Positions 19,884-28,492 of a stretch of DNA of 64,000 bases are shown here, one piece after another. Origin of the DNA: Nibricoccus aquaticus (lineage in GTDB: Bacteria > Verrucomicrobiota > Verrucomicrobiia > Opitutales > Opitutaceae); contig NZ_CP023344.1 in NCBI RefSeq assembly GCF_002310495.1, positions 3,055,501 to 3,119,500 of the forward strand, in the 5' to 3' direction. Position 1 is the first letter of the stretch. The number at the start of each line of letters is the position of its first letter. A program made the position numbers and the translations under genes. The notes under the pieces are model-generated. The model saw nothing but the letters and a program-made list of their open reading frames with translations, searched no databases and was not told the DNA's origin.

Positions 19884-20441
19884 TCAGGCGCGGCCGAGGT
19901 AGGAGCCGTCGTCGGTGCTGACGCGGATGATCTCGCCTTCTTTGACGAAGAGTGGGACGTGGACGATGAGGCCGGTTTCGACCTTGGCGGGTTTCTGGAC
20001 GTTGCTGGCGGTGTCGCCTTTGATGCCGTCGGCGCTCTCGATAACTTTCAGATTAACGGCGGAGGGGAGTTCGACGGTGAGGGGTTTTTCGTCCACGAAG
20101 AGGACGTCCACTTTACCGCCGGCGGTGAGGTAGTTTTTCACGTCGCCGAGGGTGGTCTCGAGGATCTCGATCTGGTCGAAAGTCTCGGGGTCGATGAAAG
20201 CGAAGGTGCCGCGGTCGGCGTAGCTGAACTCGAGGGTGCGTTTGTCGGTCGAGAAAACCTCGATGGTGTCGGTGGAGGCGAAGCGTTGGTCGAGAGCTTT
20301 GCCGTAGCGGAGATTGCGCATCTTGATCTGCACAAAGGCGCGGAGATTGCCCGGGGTGCGGTGCTGGGTCTCCATGACGAGGTGAGGTTCGCCGTTAAAT
20401 TTGATGACTTGGCCTTTGCGGATGTCGTTGGCTGAGGGCAT
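19884..20441 (-). CDS. efp: Elongation factor P
   Basis: A 185-aa translation factor that relieves stalling at polyproline stretches. The three-domain EF-P length and the C-terminal EGEIIRVSTDDGSYLGRA signature are clear. At the tip of domain I, where E. coli has PGKG with modified Lys34, this protein reads HRTPGNLRAF, so the tip residue is Asn32 rather than Lys or Arg; Arg28 and Arg34 flank it. It therefore cannot be modified by the EpmA-type lysylation or EarP rhamnosylation at the usual position. Start ATG 20441. Confidence 0.96.
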   Translation of the reverse strand: MPSANDIRKGQVIKFNGEPHLVMETQHRTPGNLRAFVQIKMRNLRYGKALDQRFASTDTIEVFSTDKRTLEFSYADRGTFAFIDPETFDQIEILETTLGDVKNYLTAGGKVDVLFVDEKPLTVELPSAVNLKVIESADGIKGDTASNVQKPAKVETGLIVHVPLFVKEGEIIRVSTDDGSYLGRA

Positions 20442-20613
20442 GACGAGTGACGGGTTTTCGAGTGATTAAAGGGTATTGGGTATTCGGTGGCCCGAGGGGG
20501 TGTCAAGCTGCGGGGCGGGCTGTGGGCGCGAAGATCCGGAGAGCATGTGGCGGGCAGGAACGGCGTGAATGCCGAACATCCAACTCCCCATGCCGGATGG
20601 TCGGAAATGCGAG

Positions 20614-20650
20614 AACGCTCAACGCTCAACGTTTAACGCTGAACGCTCAA
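20614..20650. repeat. Five tandem heptamers (AACGCTC type)
   Basis: Units AACGCTC, AACGCTC, AACGTTT, AACGCTG, AACGCTC at 20614-20648, plus AA. It lies between efp and the chemoreceptor gene and looks like a dispersed repeat. Confidence 0.75.
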
Positions 20651-20686
20651 GGGGGAGGAGGCGCGGAGCGTTTAATGGCGCGCGGC

Positions 20687-20707
20687 GGCCTCAGGCGAGC
20701 TGAGGCC
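20687..20707 (-). terminator. Hairpin after chemoreceptor gene, weak T-tract
   Basis: Perfect 8-bp stem GGCCTCAG (20687-20694) / CTGAGGCC (20700-20707) with a 5-base loop, just past the stop of the minus-strand chemoreceptor gene. The sequence beyond it on the minus strand lacks a strong T run, so it is only a candidate terminator. Confidence 0.45.
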
Positions 20708-20720
20708 CTATAGCGGAGGC

Positions 20721-22097
20721 TCAGGCGGCCAGGGGGATTTTGGATTTGGGGGCGCGGGTGGAGGCGGGCGCGGGGACTGAAGAGGTGTCGTCGGCGGGAG
20801 ACGTTTTCTCGTTGCCGGTCATGCGGAGGATTTCGTGGACGAGGGCGCGGAGGTCTGCGGCCTGGGTGCTGAGTTCGGCGGAGTTGGCGGCGGTCTCCTC
20901 GGCGTTGGCGGCGTTGGACTGGGTGAGATGGTCGAGTTGGACGACGGCTTCGCTGACTTGTTTGACCCCGGTGGCCTGTTCACGGGAGCCGGAGGCGATC
21001 TCGCTGATGATGGCGTCCATCTGGCGGACTTTGGTGACGATCTCGCCGAGGGAGTTGCCGACGCGCTGGCTGACGGCGACGCCGTGTTCGCTCTTGCCGA
21101 TGGAGTCTTCGATTTTTTCGGCGGTTTCGCGCGCGGCCTGGACGCTGCGTTGGGCGAGGGAGCGGACTTCGTCGGCGACGACGGCGAAACCGGCACCGGC
21201 TTCACCGGCGCGGGCGGCTTCGACGGCGGCGTTGAGGGCGAGAAGGTTCGTTTGAAATGCGATCTCGTCGATGGTCTTGATGATTTTAGAGATGTTGTCG
21301 CTGGAGGCTTTGATCGCGCGCATGGAGGCGGTCATCTCGAGCATCTCGGCGGCACCGGTATCGGCGACGGTGCGGGCGTCGCGGGCGAGGGTGAGGGAGG
21401 TTTCGGCTCGGGCGGCGTTTTGCGCGGTCATGCTGGTGATTTCTTCAAGGGAGGCGCTGGTCTCTTCGATGGAGGCGGCCTGGGATGAGGCGCCGTCAGC
21501 GAGGGAGTTACCCGCTTCGGAGAGGTGGCGGCTGCGTTCGGTGATGTTGGCGGCGGCGTGGCCGAGTTTCTCGGTGATGACGCTTTGGATCTGGATGAAG
21601 GCGCGGTAGCGGAGCGCGGCGGCGATGAGAACGACGGTCTCGCCGACGACGAAGCTGGCGTGGATGAGGACGGTCTGGAAGGAGGCGTCGTAGTTGAAAA
21701 CGCTGGACGGGAAGTAGAGCCAGAAGAGGACGTGGTGCAGGGCGGCGGTGGCGGCTGCGACGAGGATCGGGGTGACGCGGCCGAGGCCGGCGAGGGCGGC
21801 GAGGATGGCGAAGATATGGAAGTGCATCTCGATCATGCCGCGGCCGAGGTGGATCATGAGGCCGCTGTAGGCGATGGCGGCGGCGCCGATGGAAGCGGAG
21901 GTGAGCAGGCTGTCGGGGCGCAGCCAGCAGAGCAGGGCGGGGCCGGCGGTGATCGCGAGGCTGACGAGCACGGCGGTGGACAGGCTGGTGCCGAAGCCCC
22001 AGGCGGTGGCGGCCATGAGCGGCAGATGGGCGGCGAGGCCGAGCAGGGCCCAGCGAGCGGCGCGGGCGTAATAGGTCTGGGCGAAGGTTGTCGTCAT
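20721..22097 (-). CDS. Methyl-accepting chemotaxis protein
   Basis: A 458-aa chemoreceptor. The N-terminal half (to about 190) is hydrophobic, with around six helices and several in-membrane His (GMIEMHFHIF, AALHHVLFW, IHASFVVGE), a pattern found in intramembrane sensor domains. The C-terminal half is the MCP signalling domain, with the hairpin tip EIAFQTNLLALNAAVEAARAGEAG, quoted here as EIAFQTNLLALNAAVE, and SLAQRS. There is no clear periplasmic ligand domain or HAMP. Start 22097 overlaps the upstream gene by ATGA, implying co-transcription. No che genes are nearby. Confidence 0.9.
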   Translation of the reverse strand: MTTTFAQTYYARAARWALLGLAAHLPLMAATAWGFGTSLSTAVLVSLAITAGPALLCWLRPDSLLTSASIGAAAIAYSGLMIHLGRGMIEMHFHIFAILAALAGLGRVTPILVAAATAALHHVLFWLYFPSSVFNYDASFQTVLIHASFVVGETVVLIAAALRYRAFIQIQSVITEKLGHAAANITERSRHLSEAGNSLADGASSQAASIEETSASLEEITSMTAQNAARAETSLTLARDARTVADTGAAEMLEMTASMRAIKASSDNISKIIKTIDEIAFQTNLLALNAAVEAARAGEAGAGFAVVADEVRSLAQRSVQAARETAEKIEDSIGKSEHGVAVSQRVGNSLGEIVTKVRQMDAIISEIASGSREQATGVKQVSEAVVQLDHLTQSNAANAEETAANSAELSTQAADLRALVHEILRMTGNEKTSPADDTSSVPAPASTRAPKSKIPLAA

Positions 22098-22690
22098 GGC
22101 TGGCGGGCGTACTTGAGCTGAAGAGGATCGAGACTGGAACGGAGGGCGGCGCTGGTGGCGCAACCGAAAGCTGGATACGGGGCGACGGTTTCGCCGCGAC
22201 GGACGCGGTCCATGATGGCGGCATCGAGGAGCGCGGAGGCGGGCAGTCCGGGACGAGAAGACGCGTAGCCGCCGCTGTAGGCGGTGCGGCCGTCGGGCGC
22301 GTGGATGGCGAGCCAGGGCGCGCCGGGCAGGCCGGTGGCGGCGGAGAATCGGGCTATGGAGTGTTCTTCTACGGTGAAGCCGGCGGCGCGGAGCTGGCGG
22401 GCGAGCGCGGCCTGGGAGCCGACGACGAGGATTTTTTCATCCCAGCCGGAGCGTGGGCCGCGTGCCAGGAGAGCGTCGGCGACAGCGCTGGAGCAGCCGC
22501 AGTCGGCGCCGATGGCGTGGATTGCCCTCCAGGAGTTGGAACTGGCGAGGGGTGCGGATTCCGTGGCTGGAAGCGGAATGGCGTGGAGCGCGTGCAGCCA
22601 GACGGAGAGGACGGCGATGGCGGAGAACCAACCCGCGAAAATCAAAACGCGGGTTAAGCGCGGATTTTTTAGCGGAGGTTGAGCGGGCAT
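22094..22690 (-). CDS. Membrane-anchored thioredoxin-like protein (DUF6436-like)
   Basis: A 198-aa protein with one N-terminal membrane helix (VLIFAGWFSAIAVLSVWL) and an exported domain. The motif GADCGCSSAVADALLARGP resembles a Cys-x-Cys redox or metal site at the start of a thioredoxin-like fold; a later segment (GLPGAPWLAIHAPDGRTAYSG) fits the central and edge strands, and a third Cys appears in AFGCATS. It ends by overlapping the chemoreceptor start, so the two may work together. Family assignment is tentative. Confidence 0.62.
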   Translation of the reverse strand: MPAQPPLKNPRLTRVLIFAGWFSAIAVLSVWLHALHAIPLPATESAPLASSNSWRAIHAIGADCGCSSAVADALLARGPRSGWDEKILVVGSQAALARQLRAAGFTVEEHSIARFSAATGLPGAPWLAIHAPDGRTAYSGGYASSRPGLPASALLDAAIMDRVRRGETVAPYPAFGCATSAALRSSLDPLQLKYARQP

Positions 22691-22812
22691 TGTGCCCTCA
22701 CTACGACGCTCTTGGCCCGCAGATGAAGGGGCGGTCCCGCAACTACGTGACGGGCACGATAAATAGGATCAACGAGTGGCGGCCAGCTCCGGAGGCATAC
22801 GGGCGGAGCGGC

Positions 22813-23901
22813 TCAGGGCTTTACGTTCCGGTTGAGCCAGGAGGGGTATTTTTTGAGGATCTCGGCGGGGCGGTCATCGTACCAAGCGTAGCCGCCGCGG
22901 CGTTCGCGTTCGATTTCGGAGAGGGTGTAGTGGATGACTTCGTCGCGGCCGATGAAGATGGGACGCTCGGTGCCGAGTTCGTAGAAGCGGGCCCAGAGGG
23001 GCGGGGCGGCGGGGTCGGGGGTGACGATGCCGTCGCGACCTTCGGGGGTTTTGACGCGTTCGAAGCGGAGGCCGGAGAGTTTGGTGCGCTCGAACCAGGC
23101 GACGGCACCCTGGACGGAGGCGATGATTTCGGGTGAGGGGTTTTCGAGCGACATGAGAAAGCGGACGAGGCCGGCGCTTTCCTGGGAGGTGAAGCAGGCG
23201 GGTTCGAATTTGCGAGCGGGCGCTGGCGCGAAGGTGGTTTCGTCGTGCTGGGCGGCCCAGACAGTGGGTTTGCCGTCGACGACGATCTGGCAGCGGAGGA
23301 CGCAGGCGATGCCACGCGCGAGTGCATCGGTGGCTCGGATACGGCGGGGTTCGTCGACAAAGGCGTAGGGGGCTTTGGCTGCGGCGGTGTCGCGGAGAAT
23401 TTCGAGGACGTTGCGGGTGGCGTCGTCGTTGAAGGTGATGTGGGTGTAGTAACCTTTGCGAAGAGGGAAGAACTGGGGCCAGCCGCCGTTTTCGTATTGG
23501 GCGGTGAAGAGGTAATCGAGGCCGCGGAGTACGGCGTCACGATGGCGTTCGTGGCCGGTGGCGGTGAATACGGCGGCGAGGAAACGGATCTGGGAGGTGG
23601 TGGCGCCGTTGTCGATGGTGGGCGTATGTTCGCCGTCGCGTTTTGTTTCGTCACGGGAGGCGAGGGCGGCTCGGTCGGCATCGGTGAGGTTTTTTTCCAT
23701 CGCGATGTTTTTGGGCCAGCCGCCGGACTTGTATTGGTAAGCGAGGAGGTTGTCGGCGATGGCGAGGGCCTCAGGGGAGGTGAGGACGGCGGGATCTTTG
23801 GGGAGGGATTTCCAATCGATGGGCTGCTGGGCGACGGCGAGGCAGCTCATGCAGGCGAGCGAGGTAACGAGGAGCAGGGTGAGGCGGCGGAGAGAGTGCA
23901 T
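22813..23901 (-). CDS. pelA: Pectate lyase, PL10 family
   Basis: Exported lyase (362 aa) cleaving polygalacturonate by beta-elimination. Signal peptide MHSLRRLTLLLVTSLACMSC with a lipobox-like TSLACMSC may make it a lipoprotein or simply exported. PL10 hallmarks are YKSGGWPKN, TIDNGATTSQIRFLA, QYENGGWPQFFP and HITFNDDATRNVL (catalytic region). The C-terminus contains YELGTERPIF and RGGYAWY. It is the last gene of the pectin locus in transcription order. Confidence 0.92.
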   Translation of the reverse strand: MHSLRRLTLLLVTSLACMSCLAVAQQPIDWKSLPKDPAVLTSPEALAIADNLLAYQYKSGGWPKNIAMEKNLTDADRAALASRDETKRDGEHTPTIDNGATTSQIRFLAAVFTATGHERHRDAVLRGLDYLFTAQYENGGWPQFFPLRKGYYTHITFNDDATRNVLEILRDTAAAKAPYAFVDEPRRIRATDALARGIACVLRCQIVVDGKPTVWAAQHDETTFAPAPARKFEPACFTSQESAGLVRFLMSLENPSPEIIASVQGAVAWFERTKLSGLRFERVKTPEGRDGIVTPDPAAPPLWARFYELGTERPIFIGRDEVIHYTLSEIERERRGGYAWYDDRPAEILKKYPSWLNRNVKP

Positions 23902-23973
23902 GAGAGGAACGCGTGGAGTGTGTGAGAATGACGTCGGCTGGCGTGGCAGGTGTCGGGAAATAAGCGGGGGCGG

Positions 23974-24011
23974 AAAAAAGCCCGGCGGGCGGGAGCGCCG
24001 GGCCGGGCTTT
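23974..24011 (-). terminator. Rho-independent terminator after MFS carrier
   Basis: Read on the minus strand, AAAGCCCGGC (about 24011-24002) pairs with GCCGGGCTTT (about 23985-23976) and runs into TTTTTT. It separates the hexuronate carrier from the pectate lyase gene, so the latter may need its own promoter or read-through. Confidence 0.75.
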
Positions 24012-24033
24012 GAGCGGGAATCGGCTTGGGAGA

Positions 24034-25392
24034 TCAGGCTTTGGCGACGGGGTCGTCGGCGATGGTGATGGTCTCCAATTTGGGAGAGAGGGTGTGGAGG
24101 ATGACCAGCGCCAGCAGGTAGGCGGAGGCAGCGATGGTGAAGAGGGGGACGTAGCCGCCGGTGTTGATGATCGCGCCGACGTTGCCGGCGAGGAGCGCGC
24201 CACCGAGGCCGCCCATGAGGCCGCCGATGCCGACGACGCTGCCGACGGCGCGACGGGGGAACTGGTCGGAGACGGTGGTGAACAGGTTGGCACTCCAGCC
24301 TTGGTGCGCGGCGGTGGCGAGCGAGATGAGCGCGATGGCGACGACGATGCTGCTGGTCATCGAAGCGAAGACGATCGGAACGACGCAGAGCGCGCAGATG
24401 AGCATGGTGACTTTGCGGGCTTTGTTGACGCTCCAGCCGAGGCCTATGAAGCGCGTCGCGAGCCAGCCGAAGAAGATGCTGCCGCCGTCAGACACGAGGT
24501 AGATGATGAGGAAGGGAAGGCCGACTTGTTTGAGGTCGAGCTTGGTGTCGAAGGCGGCGTTCTCGTTGAAGAAGGTGGGCAGCCAGGTGAGATAGAACCA
24601 CCAGATGGCGTCGGTCATGAACTTCGGGATGGCGAAGGCCCAGGTGGCGCGGTAGCGGCCGATCTGGCTCCATTTCATCGGCTTCTCGCTGGTGGCACCG
24701 CCATCCTGACGGATGTAGGCGAGTTCGGCGGCGGAGAGTTTGGGGTGTTCCTCGGGCTTGCGGTAGACGGCGAGCCACCAGAAGAGGACGAAGGTGCCGA
24801 TGGCGCCGGTGATGATGAAGCTGGCGCGCCAGCCCCAGTGGGAAATGATCCAGGGGACGCAGACGGCGGTGAGGATGATGCCGACATTGGCGCCGGCGTT
24901 GAAGAGGCCGGTGGCGAAACTTCGCTCCTTTTTTGGAAACCACTCGGAGACGGTTTTAATGGCGGCCGGGAAGTTACCGGCTTCACCGAGCCCGAGTCCG
25001 ATGCGGACCGCGCCCATGCCTACCATGCCGTGGACGAGACCGTGGCCGACCGCGGCAACGCTCCAGCCGGCGATGCTGATCGTGTAGCCGCGACGGATGC
25101 CGAGACGGTCGATCATGTAGCCTGCGAGCAGGAAGCCGAAGGCGTAGGCGTATTTGAAGAGCGCATCCAGGTGGCTCATCTTTTCCTTGAAGACGGCCAG
25201 ATCGGCATCGGTCAGCGGCACGCTTTCCGGGATGCCGAGCATCTGGTGGCGGAAGGCCGTATCGAGCATCGTGAACGAAAAAACGTTACGATCGATATAG
25301 TTGATGGTCGTGGCCAGGAAGAGCACGGCGCAGATACGCCAGCGGTAACGGCCAATGACGGAACCCGCCGGGGCGGGTTGGGTGGTTTGCAT
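24034..25392 (-). CDS. Major facilitator carrier, hexuronate (ExuT-like) type
   Basis: A 452-aa inner-membrane symporter with 12 predicted helices, resembling the anion:cation symporter group that includes ExuT. Visible marks are NYIDRNVFSF, GYMIDRLGIRRGYTISIAGWS (key residues D, R, G, R), GLGEAGNFPAAIKTVSEWFP and ATGLFNAGANVG. In this locus it probably takes up galacturonate or unsaturated derivatives, but that is context-based. A palindrome lies 79-98 bases upstream of the start. Confidence 0.85.
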   Translation of the reverse strand: MQTTQPAPAGSVIGRYRWRICAVLFLATTINYIDRNVFSFTMLDTAFRHQMLGIPESVPLTDADLAVFKEKMSHLDALFKYAYAFGFLLAGYMIDRLGIRRGYTISIAGWSVAAVGHGLVHGMVGMGAVRIGLGLGEAGNFPAAIKTVSEWFPKKERSFATGLFNAGANVGIILTAVCVPWIISHWGWRASFIITGAIGTFVLFWWLAVYRKPEEHPKLSAAELAYIRQDGGATSEKPMKWSQIGRYRATWAFAIPKFMTDAIWWFYLTWLPTFFNENAAFDTKLDLKQVGLPFLIIYLVSDGGSIFFGWLATRFIGLGWSVNKARKVTMLICALCVVPIVFASMTSSIVVAIALISLATAAHQGWSANLFTTVSDQFPRRAVGSVVGIGGLMGGLGGALLAGNVGAIINTGGYVPLFTIAASAYLLALVILHTLSPKLETITIADDPVAKA

Positions 25393-25470
25393 GGTGGAGG
25401 AGGAAAAAACGAAGACTCGTCAGTTATCGGAGCGGGTGCCGACGATAACGTGGGAGGCGGGACATGTTCT

Positions 25471-25490
25471 TCATCCGAGCGAACGGATCA
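25471..25490. promoter_or_regulatory. Palindrome upstream of MFS carrier, candidate operator
   Basis: Imperfect 20-bp palindrome TCATCCGAGCGAACGGATCA: half-sites ATCCG / CGGAT with a 6-base centre, outer positions 6 of 7 matching. It lies in the 156-base gap between the TRAP gene and the MFS gene and contains the TCCGA element also found near the LacI-type regulator. Confidence 0.45.
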
Positions 25491-25548
25491 CGCCCTATTT
25501 TTGGAATGGGTCTCGTCTCGGGTGGAGGTTGGCGAGGTCAGCGGGGCG

Positions 25549-26874
25549 TTACATAAGCCCCAGCATCCGGGGCAGTGTGAGCGAGATCCAAGGCACGTAG
25601 GTTATGATCAGCAGGGCGATGGCCATCGCGATGAAGAAGGGGATCGCCGAGGGCACGACGCGAGCGAGGGTCGTTTTGCCGACGCTGCAGCCGACGAATA
25701 AACAGGTGCCGACGGGCGGCGTGCAGAGGCCGATGCAGAGGTTGGCGATCATCACGATGCCGAAGTGGACAGGGTCCATGCCGAGGCCGATGACGACGGG
25801 CAGGAAGATCGGGGTGAAGATGAGGACGGCGGGCGTCATGTCCATGAAGGTGCCGACAATGAGGAGCAGTACGTTGATCAGCAGGAGCACCATGAACGGG
25901 TTGGCCGAGAGCGTGAGCATCGCGTCGCTGACCATCTGGGGAACGCGTTCGTAGGCGAGAACCCAGCTCATGGCCTGGCTGGCACCGACGAGGAGCATGA
26001 CGACGGAGGTCGTCAGTGCGCTGCGCAGGAGGATTGCGGGGAGGTGTTTTGCCTTCACCTCTTTGTAGAAGAACATCGCGAGGACCAGGCAGTAGGCGAC
26101 GGCGATGGCGGAGGCTTCGGTCGGCGAGAAGATGCCGCCGAGGATACCGCCGAGGACGATCACCACGAGCAGGAGGGTGGGCAGCGCGCTGAGGAAACCT
26201 TGGATCATGCCTGGTGGTGGAGGCGTGAGAGAATAGGCGGTGGGAGCGTCAGGAACTTTGGCGGGCGCTGGTTTGAGGAAGCGCACGGTCACAAAGCTCG
26301 CGATCATGATGGAAAGGCCGACGAGGAAACCGGGGACGACACCGGCGAGGAAGAGCGCGGCGACGGAGACGTTTCCGGAGACGACGGCAAACACGATCAT
26401 GATGTTGCTCGGCGGAATGAGCAGGCCGGTGGTGGCGGAGCAGGCGGTGAGGGCGACGGCGAATTCGCGTTTGTAGCCCTTCTCTTCCATCTGCGGGATC
26501 ATGAAGCCGCCGATGGATGACACGGCGGCGGCGGCCGAGCCGGAGACGGCGCCGAAGAGCATGCAAGTGACGGTATTCACATAGGCGAGACCGCCGGGGA
26601 AACGGCCGACCAGCGAGGTGGCGAAATCCATGAGGCGTTTCGCCATGCCGCCGTCGCCCATGAGGACGCCGGAGAGCACGAAGAACGGGATTGCGAGGAG
26701 CGGAAAACTGGCGATGCCCGTCGAGAGGCGCTGGGCTACGACGTAGCCGGTGGGGACGTCGCCGAGGGTCGCGATGGTGGCGACGCTGGCGAGGCCGATG
26801 CAGATGGCGATGGGGACGTTTAGGAACATGAGTCCCACGAACATCACGAGGAGAATGGTGGTTTCAGCGGACAT
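25549..26874 (-). CDS. dctM: TRAP transporter large permease DctM
   Basis: A 441-aa inner-membrane subunit that moves the substrate with Na+. It has about 12 helices and typical DctM motifs: MFVGLMFLNVPIAICIG, FFVLSGVLMG, FGAVSGSAAAAVSSIG and LIPPSNIMI. It lies four bases after the small permease gene (stop to start, minus strand), so the two are cotranscribed. Substrate inferred from context (see DctP). Confidence 0.95.
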   Translation of the reverse strand: MSAETTILLVMFVGLMFLNVPIAICIGLASVATIATLGDVPTGYVVAQRLSTGIASFPLLAIPFFVLSGVLMGDGGMAKRLMDFATSLVGRFPGGLAYVNTVTCMLFGAVSGSAAAAVSSIGGFMIPQMEEKGYKREFAVALTACSATTGLLIPPSNIMIVFAVVSGNVSVAALFLAGVVPGFLVGLSIMIASFVTVRFLKPAPAKVPDAPTAYSLTPPPPGMIQGFLSALPTLLLVVIVLGGILGGIFSPTEASAIAVAYCLVLAMFFYKEVKAKHLPAILLRSALTTSVVMLLVGASQAMSWVLAYERVPQMVSDAMLTLSANPFMVLLLINVLLLIVGTFMDMTPAVLIFTPIFLPVVIGLGMDPVHFGIVMIANLCIGLCTPPVGTCLFVGCSVGKTTLARVVPSAIPFFIAMAIALLIITYVPWISLTLPRMLGLM

Positions 26875-26877
26875 GGA

Positions 26878-27387
26878 TCAGCCTTCCTTGGGGGAACTGG
26901 TTGCGGCGATGGGGTTGGGTTTGATCAGGTGCTCGATCGCGAAGGCGCAGATGAAGAAGCCGCTGATCGGGACGGCGGAGTAGAGGTATCCGATGCGCCA
27001 CTGCAGCACCGGGGTGAGCTGGTTGGTGGCGAGTGTTTCCGCCACCAGGCGGCTGCCGCCGTAGAAGAGCGCGAAGCCCGCGAAGATGAGCGCGGCGATC
27101 TCGACGACGACCGCGACGACGCGCTGGGCGGAGGGATCGAGTTTGCCGACGAAGTAATCCACGCCGAGGTGGCCGTAGCCGCGGTAGGTGAGGGCGCCGC
27201 CCAGGAGCGAAACCCAGACGAGAAGATAGACGGCAAGTTCCTCGGTCCAATCGCTGGGGCGGATGCCGGGGACGTAGCGGGAGACGACGCCCCAGATGAC
27301 GTCGAGGACGAGGATGGCGAAGAGAGCGATGGTGAACCACTCAAGCGCGCGCACCACTTTCTGCCAGAGGGCGGAGAAGGCGTTCAT
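26878..27387 (-). CDS. dctQ: TRAP transporter small permease DctQ
   Basis: A 169-aa four-helix inner-membrane subunit. The start ATG 27387 (MNAFSALWQKVVRALEWF) matches DctQ length; the open frame upstream is unlike the family. Marks are ILVLDVIWGVVSRYV, SDWTEELAVYLLVWVSLLG and the glycine in GHLGVDYFV. It lies between dctP and dctM in the usual order. Confidence 0.93.
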   Translation of the reverse strand: MNAFSALWQKVVRALEWFTIALFAILVLDVIWGVVSRYVPGIRPSDWTEELAVYLLVWVSLLGGALTYRGYGHLGVDYFVGKLDPSAQRVVAVVVEIAALIFAGFALFYGGSRLVAETLATNQLTPVLQWRIGYLYSAVPISGFFICAFAIEHLIKPNPIAATSSPKEG

Positions 27388-27398
27388 GGGGCGGCGGG

Positions 27399-28421
27399 TT
27401 ATTTGACTTCGCGGATGCGGCGCACGAGCTCGGCCATGCGGCCCTCGAGGCCGTTGTACATGGAGGCGGTGGCGTTGATGAAGGGCTGTTTCTCGGGGCG
27501 GTAGATGGTTACGCCGGCTTTCTCGACGGTGACGAGCGCCTCTTCGGTTTTTTCCTTCCAGAGTTTGCGCTGGAAAACGACGGATTCGTCGGCGGCCTGC
27601 TGCACCCATTTGCGGGATTGCTCGGGGAGATTTTCCCAGATCTTGGTGCTGAAGATGATGACGTCGGGGATGCGGGTGTGCTCGTTAAGCGTGAAGTATT
27701 TTGCGACCTCGTAGTGACGGCTGGTGAGAAAGCTGGGCGGGTTGTTTTCGGCGCCGTTGACCATACTTTGCTGGAGGGCGGTGTAGAGCTCGCCCCAAGG
27801 AATCGGGGTGGGGCCGCCGCCGAGCGTGATGATGAGATCGCGGGCGGTCTTGCTGCTCATAACGCGGAGCTTGAGTTCTTTGACGTCGGCGGGGGTTTGG
27901 ATGGGTTTGCCGACGGTGTAGAAACTGCGGCTGCCGGAGTCGTAGTAGCACAGGCCGTGGACGCCGATGGGATCGCCGGCGGCGAGAAGCTCCTGGCCGA
28001 GGGGGCCGTTGAGGACGTTCCAGTAGTGGTCTTCGTCGCGGAAAAGGTAGGGAAGTCCGAATACAGCCATGTCGGGGACGAAGCCTTCCATGGCGCCTGC
28101 GGAGGTTTTGACCATGGCAAGCGCGCCGCGCTGGCATTGCTCGATGCACTCGGGTTCTGAGCCGAGCTGGCCGTTGGGGAATACCTGGATTTTCACGGCG
28201 CCCGAGGAGAGTTCATCCACGCGCTTGGCCATGAACTCCATGGCGGCGTGAACAGGATGCGCTTGGTCGAGGGAGTGACCCAGTTTGAGGATGGTGTTGC
28301 GGCCGCCCTCGGCGCTGGCCGAGGCGCGTTCGGCGCGGAGGAATCCGATGAAAGCGGACGCGGAGAGCAGCGCGCCGACGATCAGGCCGACAAAGAGAAA
28401 GGAGAAAGCTTTTCTATCCAT
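27399..28421 (-). CDS. dctP: TRAP transporter solute-binding protein DctP
   Basis: A 340-aa periplasmic receptor anchored by an uncleaved or cleaved N-terminal helix (FSFLFVGLIVGALLSASAF). DctP core: LGHSLDQAHPVHAAMEF, FPNGQLGSEPECIEQ, the Arg in LKLRVMSSKTARD that contacts ligand carboxylates, and WGELYTALQQSMVNGAENNPPSF. DctP proteins in galacturonide loci bind uronates or their oligomers; this is the likely ligand from neighbours. It precedes dctQ by 11 bases. Confidence 0.93.
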   Translation of the reverse strand: MDRKAFSFLFVGLIVGALLSASAFIGFLRAERASASAEGGRNTILKLGHSLDQAHPVHAAMEFMAKRVDELSSGAVKIQVFPNGQLGSEPECIEQCQRGALAMVKTSAGAMEGFVPDMAVFGLPYLFRDEDHYWNVLNGPLGQELLAAGDPIGVHGLCYYDSGSRSFYTVGKPIQTPADVKELKLRVMSSKTARDLIITLGGGPTPIPWGELYTALQQSMVNGAENNPPSFLTSRHYEVAKYFTLNEHTRIPDVIIFSTKIWENLPEQSRKWVQQAADESVVFQRKLWKEKTEEALVTVEKAGVTIYRPEKQPFINATASMYNGLEGRMAELVRRIREVK

Positions 28422-28492
28422 GGAGAGTTAGGGGGAGGGGGAAAGTCGGCGCAGTGTGGGCGGGTGGAGAGGAATGCGGCGAGCGGTAAGTG

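Noticed and set aside
20581-20660. CRISPR-like array
   Set aside because: The AACGCTC units are only 7 bp without spacers and the copy number is small; it is a simple tandem repeat.
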